A stretch of 10,940 bases of DNA from Phoronis ovalis (Eukaryota > Phoronida > Phoronidae). The DNA lies in assembly GCA_028565635.1 (NCBI GenBank), contig JAOXYB010058124.1, positions 1-10,940 of the forward strand, read 5' to 3'. A program made the translations under genes and the position numbers. A model generated the notes under the pieces. That model ran no database searches and was not told the origin of the DNA. It saw nothing but the letters and a program-made list of their open reading frames with translations. Positions 1 through 8,183 of the stretch are shown here, piece after piece (the first letter of the stretch is position 1; every line of letters begins with the position of its first letter).

Positions 1-33
1 AAGAAAAAGAAGAAGAAGAAGAAAGAAATCGTA

Positions 34-77
34 CAAAACCAATAGGCTTGCTCCCTTATAGGAGCAACCCTAATAAT
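34..77 (+). repeat. Diverged direct repeat, copy A
   Basis: It aligns with 416-461 over about 45 bp with roughly ten differences and a one-base gap. Shared blocks include CAAAAC, AATA and AGCAACCCTA. Both copies follow a purine or A-rich run, as if they were ends of one dispersed repeat family. Confidence 0.5.
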
Positions 78-415
78 TTCTAAGTTTGAAAATTATAATC
101 AGCCAATAATATTCCTCATATACTATTCTGGACTACAGCTGTATAAGAACGTTTGAATTGGAGACAACAATTATAAAAGAATTATTCAAAAGATTAGCAA
201 AGTGACCTGAACCCGATCCATTCATTTTTGGTTATTTTCAACCTTTTGTTTTGGAAAGTTGATCTTTGACTGCTAAATGATGACTTTTACCTCGTAGTCA
301 ACGTCCATTCTCGGAATGTCAAAGTTTAAGTGAAATTTCCCTACCATATCATGTCTTTGAGATGCAGCTTGATGAAAAAAAAAATTGGTATAATAATCGA
401 GAGAAAAAAAACATG

Positions 416-461
416 CAAAACTAATATGTTTGTTGCATATGATAGAGCAACCCTATTAATT
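416..461 (+). repeat. Diverged direct repeat, copy B
   Basis: This is the partner of 34-77 in the same orientation, preceded by an A-rich stretch (375-415). No terminal structure or target duplication was found that would name the family. Confidence 0.5.
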
Positions 462-594
462 GAAAAAAATTAGGTTGTCATCACAGCCACGGCCTGGTGT
501 CCATAAACAGTCGTATCATATCATCACTAACAAATTATATCTCAACTGGATCAAAACGTTTGCCTCTGCCAAATAAATTATTAATTATAGTATG

Positions 595-600
595 TTTATT
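595..600 (-). terminator. Polyadenylation signal of the discoidin gene
   Basis: AATAAA on the minus strand lies 17 nt past the stop codon. This implies a very short 3' UTR of perhaps 40 nt. It is the only canonical hexamer close to the stop, although AT-rich DNA makes chance hexamers common. Confidence 0.5.
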
Positions 601-617
601 ATCAAGGTATAAATACA

Positions 618-899
618 TCAACATGTGTAGAGTTCCCACTTCACGCATATTCTTGTATACCACGTCTGCGGCTTCAGTTTTATGTATCGTGCTGTTATTG
701 GTGGCGCTATATCATTTGACACTCTGGTGGCACGGTCAGTATTGCCAGGGAAAACCACATCTCCATTGTGATTCTGGTAATTCAGCCATATTTGATCGTT
801 TTGGCTGTACTCCAGCTTGTAAGACGTAACCCATTGAGGTTGATCAGGTCGCCCCGCTGTCTCTGACTTAATTACAGTTCTAGCTACACCAAGATCTAC
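618..899 (-). CDS. Exon 3 of the discoidin gene: second half of F5/8 type C domain and stop
   Basis: The acceptor ATAATTTCAG|GTAGAT precedes VDLGVARTV, which continues QWIK of exon 2 in phase 0. The exon encodes 93 residues including QWVTSYKLEYS, GNTDRATRV and the terminal W-E-L-Y-T-C, then TGA at 620-618. All are conserved positions of F5/8 type C domains. The antisense strand happens to stay open over 497-829, but that frame has no domain character. Confidence 0.93.
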   Translation of the reverse strand, partial: VDLGVARTVIKSETAGRPDQPQWVTSYKLEYSQNDQIWLNYQNHNGDVVFPGNTDRATRVSNDIAPPITARYIKLKPQTWYTRICVKWELYTC

Positions 900-2220
900 C
901 TGAAATTATATACTTATATAACTTCTGACATAGGAATAAAGTGGCAGCCGAATGAAATATGTAAAGCTCACACGTTTTGCTTACATGTTAAAAAAATCTT
1001 AACACAGAGTTGTGGTTATTTGTGATTTTAAATTATTAAAACTGTTATGAAATAAACCTTGATAAGACCCGGTACGGAAGTTTGCTTAAAAATCCAGCCA
1101 GTTCGTGAATTTGGTGCACGACTTGGCTTGGGCATCAAAGTTATTGCAAGGATTAGTGGAGTAAAACCTATGTATTAATAGAAACACACCTTGATCCATT
1201 GGTTTGCATCGTCGAAACCTAATTTCACTAACCACGCTAAATTTGCTGCAAAGATGGTTTTGGAGGCATGCCAGCTTGCATCGTAAATGGTGGATGCAGA
1301 GAAACTAGACGCTGGGAGAGATAACAACAACTCTTTGTAACCTGAAAGACATTATCGCATCACGCGTATGTTTAGAGTATTTTAAAAATGATAAATGACG
1401 ATTTGCATTTTATGTTATGTTATATAGTTGCACATAATACGGCATAAGGTCAAAAACCTTAAATTTATATTTTTTTCTCCTTGGCGCTGGCTTTTTTGTT
1501 GAATGGGAAATCATTGTGCAAGAGATTGAAACTAATATTAGCTTTTTAAAGTAAAAAACAACCAAAATTTGATATGATTAAAATCTAGGGCAAAGCTATG
1601 AAATGTGTCAGTTGCGAGATGGCATTTTCCGGGGTTAGTCTACAAAGTGGAACAGCAAAACAATATTGATAATACATAATCAGTTCTTAACTGTCAGATA
1701 ATTTTATTTGCGCAATGTTTGGGAATTTCTTATAACGATTTAAGTTACATGAAATTACTCTAGAAGTGGATGGGAAAATCAATTGTGTCCAAATACCATA
1801 TATGTATATATACTGACAAGCAAAATAATGTAGCGCTTTCTAGTGTGCTGACATACGACAGTGCATGAAGAGAAGAAAAAGGTGTAAAATTGAAGGATTA
1901 GCTAGATAACAATGTACATGTATATGATTACACAAACCTGCAAGTATATACAGTTGACAATGACTATTATTTTTCAACTCATCCACGTCAGTGATTCCGG
2001 TTATATAGGGATAGCTATCGCATAGCTTACTTGTTGGCTCAAAACAGAATCCCAGGCAACATTTAGTGACTCTTCGACAGATATCTGCGCAGTCTAAAGA
2101 TGACCGTGCGGTCATGGTTTCCTGAGCACCGGTTCGATTATTGATATATTGCTTATCTAATAGCTTGTAAGTACACCCCTTTACACACAGTATAAATGCC
2201 AATAACACGACGAAGATCAT
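618..2220 (-). CDS. Secreted PAN/apple-like + F5/8 type C (discoidin) domain protein, 3 exons, complete
   Basis: The coding sequence is join(618..899, 1190..1341, 1938..2220) on the minus strand: 717 nt, 238 residues plus stop. Residues 1-15 are a signal peptide (hydrophobic MIFVVLLAFILCV core). Residues 16-90 are cysteine-rich (C16, C44, C48, C54, C55, C59, C67, C88) with the C-x3-C...F-C-F spacing of PAN/apple modules, plus N-glycosylation sequons at N28 and N84. From about residue 88 to 238 runs an F5/8 type C domain: ASSFSAST near 105-112, the hallmark QWIK-VDLG across the exon 2/3 junction (142-149), RYIKLKP near 216-222, and a C-terminal KWELYTC. C88 and C238 could be the domain's usual first-last disulfide. 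Such domains bind glycans or phospholipid surfaces outside the cell, so an adhesion, lectin-like or immune role is inference. Donors and acceptors are canonical and phases match (phase 1, then phase 0). The F5/8C call is strong and the PAN call moderate. Confidence 0.9.
900..1189 (-). other. Intron 2 of the discoidin gene
   Basis: This is a 290-nt GT...AG intron in phase 0, placed inside the F5/8 type C domain between QWIK and VDLG. The sequence is AT-rich and non-coding. Confidence 0.87.
1190..1341 (-). CDS. Exon 2 of the discoidin gene: first half of F5/8 type C domain
   Basis: The exon is 152 nt. The acceptor reads GTCTTTCAG|GTTAC and the donor ATCAAG|GTGTGT, both good matches. Only the frame starting two bases in is open; the other two hit stops inside the exon. 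It encodes 50 residues from YKELLLSLPASS to ANQWIK. This is the beta-barrel start of a discoidin domain up to the QW(I/L) that precedes VDLG. Confidence 0.9.
1342..1937 (-). other. Intron 1 of the discoidin gene
   Basis: This is a 596-nt AT-rich GT...AG intron in phase 1, lying near the boundary between the PAN-like module and the discoidin domain. No additional exon is needed: the flanking exons join in frame and the discoidin fold reads through without a gap. Confidence 0.85.
1938..2220 (-). CDS. Exon 1 of the discoidin gene: signal peptide and PAN/apple-like module
   Basis: The ATG is at 2220-2218 and opens a typical signal peptide, which fixes the start. The exon supplies 94 codons plus one base and ends at CAG|GTTTGT (last exon base 1938). 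The donor is a moderate match to consensus. The open frame continues to 1840 in the intron, but the residues after 94 lose the cysteine pattern and do not look like a real domain. Phase 1 is exactly what exon 2 needs. Confidence 0.88.
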
Positions 2221-4035
2221 TTTCTATACGACAGTTACGTTCACCAGTTATTATTAAAAGTTACTAAACTAATCAGAATTGAAAATAAATGTGTTAAGGC
2301 GAACCTGAGATTATTCTTAAAAATCTCAAATTAACTAAACATTTTAGTTTGAAGAAGTTGTATGCTTCCTAACGCTCTATCGTTATTTCCATCCTTTTGG
2401 CTTGTTGACATTCAATGCACTGACACACACCTCTACTAATACATGCCGAGCAAGAACGGGTGAAATTTAATAATTCATGTCACTGCTTATTGTGAGATAT
2501 TTTGTGAATAATGTATATGTAAGCAAATATAACAATGTGAAAGAAGTTAAATGTCATTTGATTAGATCGGGGATTAGATTAATGCACAATTGGCGAATTA
2601 CACGACTACCGCTTTAGCCACAATAAAATATTCATGCAAGCTAGATATTTTACTTTATTTTTTAATTTCTTATCTGCTGCGGCCAAAAGAAAGAATTTTG
2701 CCAATTTGACTAAATGCTGCTTTAAAAAACAACTCAACAAAGATTTAAAATGAACAGTACAAACTTAATTGCGTTGGTAATAATTTCCGACCCTTTATAG
2801 CAAAGTTGTTCACTTTCACCTTGTGCACACAAAATATAACTAAACATGTGTTTGAGCATGATATATATATATGCTATATTTTGCAAACTTGCATGTCTTT
2901 GGGGGAACGGCTGGAAGTATTAACTATATATTAGTTATTTTTTTGTAAATAATCATAGTATATTGTAACTGTAACAATATTGGACAACTGAATATCACAT
3001 ATCACAGTTGATTCCGTACTCTCTGCGCCTTCCCCTGCTATTTCTATAGTATTCACTCGGGACGTGATAATACTCATGCGACTCGATGAACGCGTTAATA
3101 CAAATTGTTAATAAACGTTATATGAACTAATATATACTGTATAACTTTTTAATTTTTAATCATAAAATAAGATAAACTGGGAACGAAGGGACATGAGAAG
3201 GCCAAAATTGGTATCTTTTCAACAAGGCTATTTATCATTTATTTCTAAAATTATATAGAGGCATGTCACACTAATCCTTTATCTACACTTGGAACAAAAC
3301 AGTGTGCAGTTCAATTAGAATAGGCGACCACTAGTCTGTGTTTCATAGTGTGTAAAGAATCGATTTTTTGCGATAAATTATAGAAAAACGAAATGTCCAC
3401 TTAAACACATACACCAAAGTGAAAAAGGGCTGCTGGCCCTAATATGAAATAGTACATTTCGAATCTTTGCAACACACAGTGTCTCGCCAAAAAATGCTTA
3501 AACTATTAGGGGACAGTTAAAAAACAGTTTCTTAATTACCAGATACATATAGCTAAGCGGGTAACCAGAGCCTGACGATGCAAAAGAGGTCAAGACATTT
3601 CAAAAGATACACACTTGTGTCCTACGTGAGCATGTACTTATGCTATTTAACAAGAAGTTGTACCTTATGACGTGAACATTCTTTTTTTTAAAAATGTGCA
3701 CAAATCATTATTATGTTTTAAATGTGTTTTTTCTTTTCTTGCAGGTATAAAATAGATTAATAAATGTTTTTCGCATCCGCGGATAGCAGTTTCACGAGAC
3801 ACAGTACAAAACCACGTACCAGACAAGGGTTCCCTTCTAAGATACACCTGGGGTAATTGGCCGTAATTGGGAAATAAAGGGTTCTTTACCTGGACACCGC
3901 ACATCAATATATAATTCGCATGCAAATGACGGCAGTATTTATCAGATGTCCAAATGCCATTGTGCAGCGACATCTGGCGAGACTACTGTTTTTCAATATT
4001 AAAGATTTTTTTGTGAGAAATCAGTCATTTAAATC
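2221..4035. other. Long AT-rich intergenic stretch without a supported gene
   Basis: The first 100 bases are the presumed 5' flank of the discoidin gene; no clear TATA box or initiator stands out. Open frames here, including a 102-codon minus frame at 3665-3973, show no domain. At 3724-3743 a pyrimidine run ends in TTGCAG with a TATAAAA just after it, on the plus strand. All three frames after it stop at once, so it is not a coding exon. Confidence 0.55.
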
Positions 4036-4039
4036 AGGT

Positions 4040-4125
4040 CTCAGGGGTCAGCCGGTTGCTACGTGGCCATGTAGCTGAAAAGTCCCTAGGCAAGCGGTTT
4101 GATATCTCTCGGCTCGAATTATCAC
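4040..4125 (+). mobile_element. Possible tRNA-derived SINE head
   Basis: TGGCCATGTAGC at 4064-4075 matches a polymerase III A box at about 10 of 12 positions. GGCTCGAATTA at 4111-4121 resembles a B box (GGTTCGANNCC) with a few changes. The 47-bp spacing suits a tRNA with a long variable arm (Ser/Leu type). No intact cloverleaf, so not a functional tRNA gene. The 3' end and target duplications could not be set. Confidence 0.3.
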
Positions 4126-4379
4126 CCCTTTCAGAGATTATCTAAGAATGGTATCATATCCAAGATTAACATTTTAGAAACTGCTATATCCTCAATTCAC
4201 CTCGATTTGTTCTATTCCTTACCCGGAAAAGACCGGGGGAAAGAGTCCGAAAGACTGATAACTTCTAGGTGTTTTTATACATAGAATTAGAAAAAGAGGT
4301 TAATATGTCGAATACTCTATACTCAGCGTAAGAGGTTGCCACTGGCTATGGTCTGAGTGAAATGAACCTTAGTAGGAAA

Positions 4380-4397
4380 TATATATATATATATATA
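4380..4397. repeat. AT dinucleotide microsatellite
   Basis: A run of alternating AT about 18 bp long. Confidence 0.85.
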
Positions 4398-4404
4398 AGA
4401 CTCT

Positions 4405-4458
4405 AATTCGTGTCAGGTCGCTAAATCGTGTCCTTTGGCCAATTCGTGTCCGTCGGGA
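4405..4458 (+). repeat. Three phased 18-bp degenerate tandem repeats
   Basis: AATTCGTGTC, AAATCGTGTC and AATTCGTGTC begin at 4405, 4423 and 4441, exactly 18 bp apart, each followed by eight diverged bases. A related TTTCGTGTCACCC occurs at about 5099. The function is unknown. Confidence 0.6.
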
Positions 4459-4855
4459 TGTATTAAACTGGCAAATCAGTAGTAGCCAACATTGATGTTG
4501 AACCATATTTTGGCCAACATCCTTCTTAGAGAATAAAATCAGACCCGCTTCAATTAAACATATGTAACAACATACAGGTTTGCTAAAGAGAGCAAGTTTG
4601 GTGTTGACATAAATTTTACAACTTACCTTTGTTTTTAAAATGTAAAAAAGTTGTTTTGTAATAATAAATGATTCGGCAAGTTATCTAAAACTATCCCAAA
4701 TAAGCAAACTTTTGTTCATTTTGAAAATCACAGTAATGTTTTTAGCAGCTGTCTTACAACACTTGGTCAAACTGAAAAATCATATCTTATGGAACCGTAA
4801 ACACGTAATTTAACTAGAGTAGAAAATAAAGAATTAGAAACATACAATATTATAT
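4459..4855. other. AT-rich stretch, nothing recognised
   Basis: No open frame, splice pattern or repeat structure was seen between the 18-bp repeats and the inverted-repeat element. Confidence 0.5.
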
Positions 4856-4975
4856 CAAACACAAATTTTAGTCCAAAACTAAACTATACTTATTAAGCCG
4901 TGAGAGCTTTCGGTCTTATCACAAGACCTTCACCAGTCCTATACTAACTTAGTTTTGGACTAAAATTTGTGTTTG
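4856..4975. repeat. 120-bp fold-back element with perfect 27-bp inverted repeats
   Basis: Bases 4856-4882 are the exact reverse complement of 4949-4975 (27 of 27). The 66-bp interior contains a second perfect hairpin (4912-4917 with 4923-4928). In this AT-rich background a perfect 27-bp match is not chance. It could be a small MITE or a ribozyme-bearing repeat. No clear target-site duplication flanks it. Confidence 0.9.
4883..4948 (-). ncRNA. Degenerate hammerhead-ribozyme-like core
   Basis: On the minus strand the order is CTGGTGA (4936-4930), a stem-loop GGTCTT/AAGACC (4928-4912), GAAA (4911-4908), a short AAGC...GCTT stem (4909-4895), then TTA. This is the type I hammerhead order CUGAUGA - stem II - GAAA - stem III - UH, with the 27-bp repeats in the place of stem I. 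Two departures argue against full activity: the conserved A6 is G, and an extra A precedes stem II. Pairing right beside the core in stem I is also poor. Similar CTG..GAAGG...CCGAAA motifs are known to me from repeats linked to Penelope-like retroelements, so a decayed relative is plausible. Confidence 0.35.
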
Positions 4976-5350
4976 CTATCTTTTTACTGAATCGAAATGA
5001 ACATTTATGCTGATATAAAATATTAAGTTTTGTCGAATTTTGTTAAACTTGACAAATCAATTAAAATTTCATTAAAAATGTGTGTGGTTTCTGTTTATTT
5101 CGTGTCACCCTGTACATGTATATTATTTTTCTTTTTGATAGGCTTTGAAGTATTTAAATATCAACTCGATCCGTTACAATAACAATCAGACTGGATTTAT
5201 ATCTTTTAAGGTGCCTGAATATATCTAATTTTATTTCTAATTATATACCTGGAAATTCATATTTTAATATCTACATGTACACGAGGGAGCTATACGGTGT
5301 AATTCAGATTCTTGTAAACAGTTTAACATGACGTCAGGCAATTTTGAATA
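4976..5350. other. AT-rich stretch, nothing recognised
   Basis: It contains TTTCGTGTCACCCTGTACAT at about 5099-5118, which resembles mariner-type terminal sequence when read on the minus strand. No partner end was found. No gene is visible. Confidence 0.45.
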
Positions 5351-6139
5351 CAGAGGTGGAGCCTGGATTTTCTGAAAGGGAGACGCACATTTCTTATTGG
5401 ATACAGGATTATTAATTTATTCATGCAAGATACATAATTACAAGCATTATGGTGTAAAGCATACATTTACAGACGACATTTACGAGAGTGGGATCGTTCC
5501 CTCGGGTAAGGGGGAATCCGAGAGGCCTCCCTCGGAAAATGTTTTCATGCTTTTCATGCTCTCAGATAAATTTTTGAACGTAATTTAAACAAAGATTGTT
5601 TCCAAAAAAGGTTAATTTTATAAACAGTTAGTTTATAATTTATAATTTTAATTAGGGACCTGTCTCTTTTTAATATCCTTGGTCTTTCAGAATAGCCTGC
5701 CCAATTATTGGAAAGGTACAATATGTAACCTATTTATATCACTGCTACTCCCGGCAGCTACTCTATAACAAAACATATAAAACAGCTATAAACCATACAC
5801 GAGAGTATCCAGGTACATGGTCCTTGATATCCCAGTTGCTTTACCTATACGAGAAATGTTTAGAATAAAAATCAACCGAACTTAACTTAAACTGATAATT
5901 CAGTGTTAAAATAAACCGTTGTTTTTACTTTATACAAACTATTATATACAAACTATTATATACAAACTATTATATACAAACTATTATATACAAACTATTA
6001 TATACAAACTATTATATACATTTATTATAATTTGCAAATAGTTAGTAACAATTAAATATTCAAAATAACTTAATTTTTATTTTTTGGGGGATGAAGAGGG
6101 GGCACGCGCTTTCTGCGCCTGATGCTAAATCCGTCACTG
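5351..6139. mobile_element. Putative non-autonomous DNA transposon, about 790 bp
   Basis: The left end reads CAGAGGTGGAGCCTGGATTT and the inverted right end CAGTGACGGATTTAGC. Both look like decayed forms of the CAGTGGCGGATCCAGG ends common in invertebrate hAT-like elements, each followed by a G/A-rich or C-rich stretch. The flanks TTTGAATA (5343-5350) and TTTCAATC (6141-6148) match at 6 of 8 positions and could be a worn 8-bp target duplication. No transposase is encoded. The 63-codon frame at 5397-5588 has no domain. Confidence 0.35.
5931..6020 (+). repeat. 14-bp minisatellite, six perfect copies
   Basis: The unit TATACAAACTATTA is repeated six times without a mismatch from 5931 to 6014, followed by a partial TATACA. 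Perfect identity suggests recent expansion. It sits inside the putative transposon. Confidence 0.97.
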
Positions 6140-6643
6140 ATTTCAATCCAGACGTAATTTCCCGTTAAATCTTCACTATGATAACTCTTCAGTCGCTCTC
6201 ATGGAAAACGCGCATTTTGCACTTTAGAACAGACTACTTGATTTTTACATATTCTGAAGAGTCCAAGTTACTTCTCGTCTATTATTTGCATCCTATCCCT
6301 AGTTATTTAGCTGTTATTTAAATTGAAGTAATGGATAGAAAATGGAACTTCACATTCTAATTTTCAAATCAGTGGACTATGAAATTTTCCAGTACTTATC
6401 TAGAACTAAAAATAATAGTATGAGAAATTCTAGATTTCGTTAATTTCATTGGTTAGTCAGAAACATGAAGGGAATTAAGTAGCGTTAACTTCATACAGTT
6501 TGGGCAGGGATAGAAGTTACAAGTCCTCGTGTCTCATACTAACGATTTTCAATCTGCATCACTGGTCTCATGTCTGGTTTTGTAGACGTTTTCACCTTTT
6601 ATTACAAGAAAGGTTTTTTTTGAAAAAAATTTAATGACTTCAA

Positions 6644-6667
6644 CTATAGGCGACTCTATAGGCGACT
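6644..6667 (+). repeat. 12-bp tandem duplication
   Basis: CTATAGGCGACT occurs twice in immediate succession without a mismatch. Probably a local slippage event. Confidence 0.9.
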
Positions 6668-6929
6668 CGGTGGTGCAGAGTTGAAGAAACGATTAGGAAA
6701 TTACTCCGTAACATTTAGAACAAAAGCAGTTTCTTGACATAGCAGTAATTGTAAAAAATAAAAAAACGCAATAAAACTATATCCCTGCCGAAAGAAAATT
6801 CAACTCCACAGTATTGAAACAAATAAAGTTACTTATTTTTATTACTCTTGTCCATCCTAAGACACACCACTAGGCGAAAAACAATATGTTGCCTTTTTCA
6901 TCTTCTTCGCTCAAACTAAGAAAACTTAC

Positions 6930-7069
6930 GGCTCAAAATAGCGATTATATCTTCCAATGACGCCTTCGCAAAAGCGCCCCAAATTTTGACCTCTCGTACT
7001 CTCCACCTTGCCGGATCCGTCTACACTTTTGCAACGTGCTGAATCATAATCTTTAAAATTCACGATAAT
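6930..7069 (-). other. Orphan exon-like patch with a consensus donor
   Basis: The minus frame is open for 46 codons (ending GVIGRYNRYFEP) and runs into GAGCC|GTAAGT, a full-consensus donor after base 6930. Local GC and CpG content exceed the surroundings. No domain is recognised. The only upstream acceptors (TTTTAAAG, GATTCAG) lack pyrimidine tracts, and no partner exon was found downstream. It may be a first exon, a decayed exon, or chance. Confidence 0.22.
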
Positions 7070-7517
7070 TTATCCTCGATTATTTTGGAATAATTTATTT
7101 TTATTTTATATGTACCTACGATTTGTATTAGATCGGGTATCAAAATTTGAAAAATATTTACGCATTCTAGATGTATGTGTATATGTATTAATAATAATTA
7201 TGTATCATATCTTAAAAGAAAATTAGAAACCAAGGTTAATCGAATGAAAAATATCTGTTTTGCAGTTCCGTGAACTGCGCAGGGCCTACTAATGATAATT
7301 TTTTTTTTTACTTCATGCATTTCCGTGTGTACACCAACCTGACTAGTCTCTAACACAGACTATATACTGTATAAATGTACTAAATAAACTATAAACTAGA
7401 AAAAGTCAAAAATTTGTTTTAAAATTAATAGTGCATATTATTATCAGATAGGGATAGAAATTTTTATAGGGATTTAAACTCAATTTTTAACAAAACTGAA
7501 TTTAAAAATACAACCAG

Positions 7518-7610
7518 GGTCTAAACTTAGACTACAACCTGTCGGACGCGGTTTCTGGTCGTGCTGTCAGGAATTTGGAGAATCTCTTGGGAATATCTAA
7601 AAATCATTAG
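7518..7610 (+). other. Orphan open patch, possible decayed terminal exon
   Basis: After ACAACCAG the plus frame reads GLNLDYNLSDAVSGRAV and on to GISKNH with a TAG at 7608-7610. The codon mix looks more protein-like than nearby frames. There is no pyrimidine tract before the AG and no upstream exon was identified. I do not recognise the peptide. Confidence 0.15.
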
Positions 7611-8151
7611 ACTTTGAAAAACTTTGATCCATATGTACACCGCAAATAATATAAAATTGCATCTTTCAGTCCGGGCATTCGGTATTACGCATGGATGGAG
7701 GGACTGCACTTTTTTACGGGTTTTAAATTATTTTCCGTTTTATTTACCGGGTGTGATTTATACAAATTGCTATAGAAAGCTAAATTTATCGTTAAATAAC
7801 CAGCTTAGAGGCTATGATAAGAGATAACTCGCTTCTATTTATTTATTTCTTGTAACAGTCAGTAAAAGTCCCCTCAAAAATTGTTGTGCAGGCAAGTTAG
7901 CGTCGTACGAATTTAAGCTGTCGAGTTTTTCTTGTAGTCATATTATCGTGAGACCTTTATTTGAGATTGGCATACTGGCCGAATATTGAGATTCATGTGA
8001 TTCGTGAAAAGTGTTCCTTGTATTCCTGTATCTATATCATATCACCCATGCACCACGAATTCGTGTCATATACATATGAACTACTCATTAAATCATTATA
8101 TAATACATGAAAGGGTTAGAGGGATGGCTGTTACAGGATTGCCCTATATTT

Positions 8152-8183
8152 GAGATTAATATGACTGATATAATATTAGTCTC
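8152..8183. repeat. Short hairpin with 11-bp arms
   Basis: GAGATTAATAT (8152-8162) pairs with ATATTAGTCTC (8173-8183) with one G-T wobble, leaving a 10-base loop. No link to a gene end. Confidence 0.5.

Larger units (their letters stand above)
1..480. other. Non-coding flank with a purine tract and a diverged repeat pair
   Basis: No gene is visible. A GAA-rich purine tract covers 1-27. Segments 34-77 and 416-461 are two diverged copies of one sequence sharing AGAGCAACCCTA-type cores (see findings). The rest is AT-rich with no supported open frame. Confidence 0.6.

Noticed and set aside
497-829. 110-codon plus-strand open frame
   Set aside because: It lies antisense to exon 3 of the discoidin gene, whose minus-strand frame carries clear F5/8 type C motifs and splice sites. 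The plus product has no domain.
1840-1937. C-terminal extension of the exon 1 frame (residues 95-126)
   Set aside because: It follows a splice donor and loses the module's pattern; the spliced continuation gives a full discoidin domain in phase.
2563-2621. Minus-strand tRNA-like string starting GTGGCTAAAGCGGTAG
   Set aside because: The B-box region (TTAATCTAATCC) departs too far from consensus and stems do not form.
2998-3117. Two overlapping minus-strand frames of about 40 codons, one reading ESHEYYHVPSEYYRNSRG
   Set aside because: Short, bounded by stops, with no convincing acceptor or donor. Having two open frames at once suggests composition or a fossil repeat rather than a gene.
3550-3596. 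Exact A-box match TAGCTAAGCGGG with a B-box-like GGTCAAGAC
   Set aside because: The 38-bp spacing is short, no cloverleaf arms pair, and no tail was seen. Not enough for a tRNA or SINE call.
3665-3973. 102-codon minus-strand frame, with an internal CAG|GTAAAG donor
   Set aside because: No signal peptide, domain or partner exon; a pyrimidine-rich acceptor-like run on the opposite strand lies over it. Composition does not look coding.
7527-7827. 60- and 67-codon overlapping frames on opposite strands
   Set aside because: Low-information AT-rich frames with no domain or splice support.
8054-8065. 12-bp perfect palindrome CACGAATTCGTG
   Set aside because: An isolated short palindrome is expected by chance in 11 kb; no associated feature.
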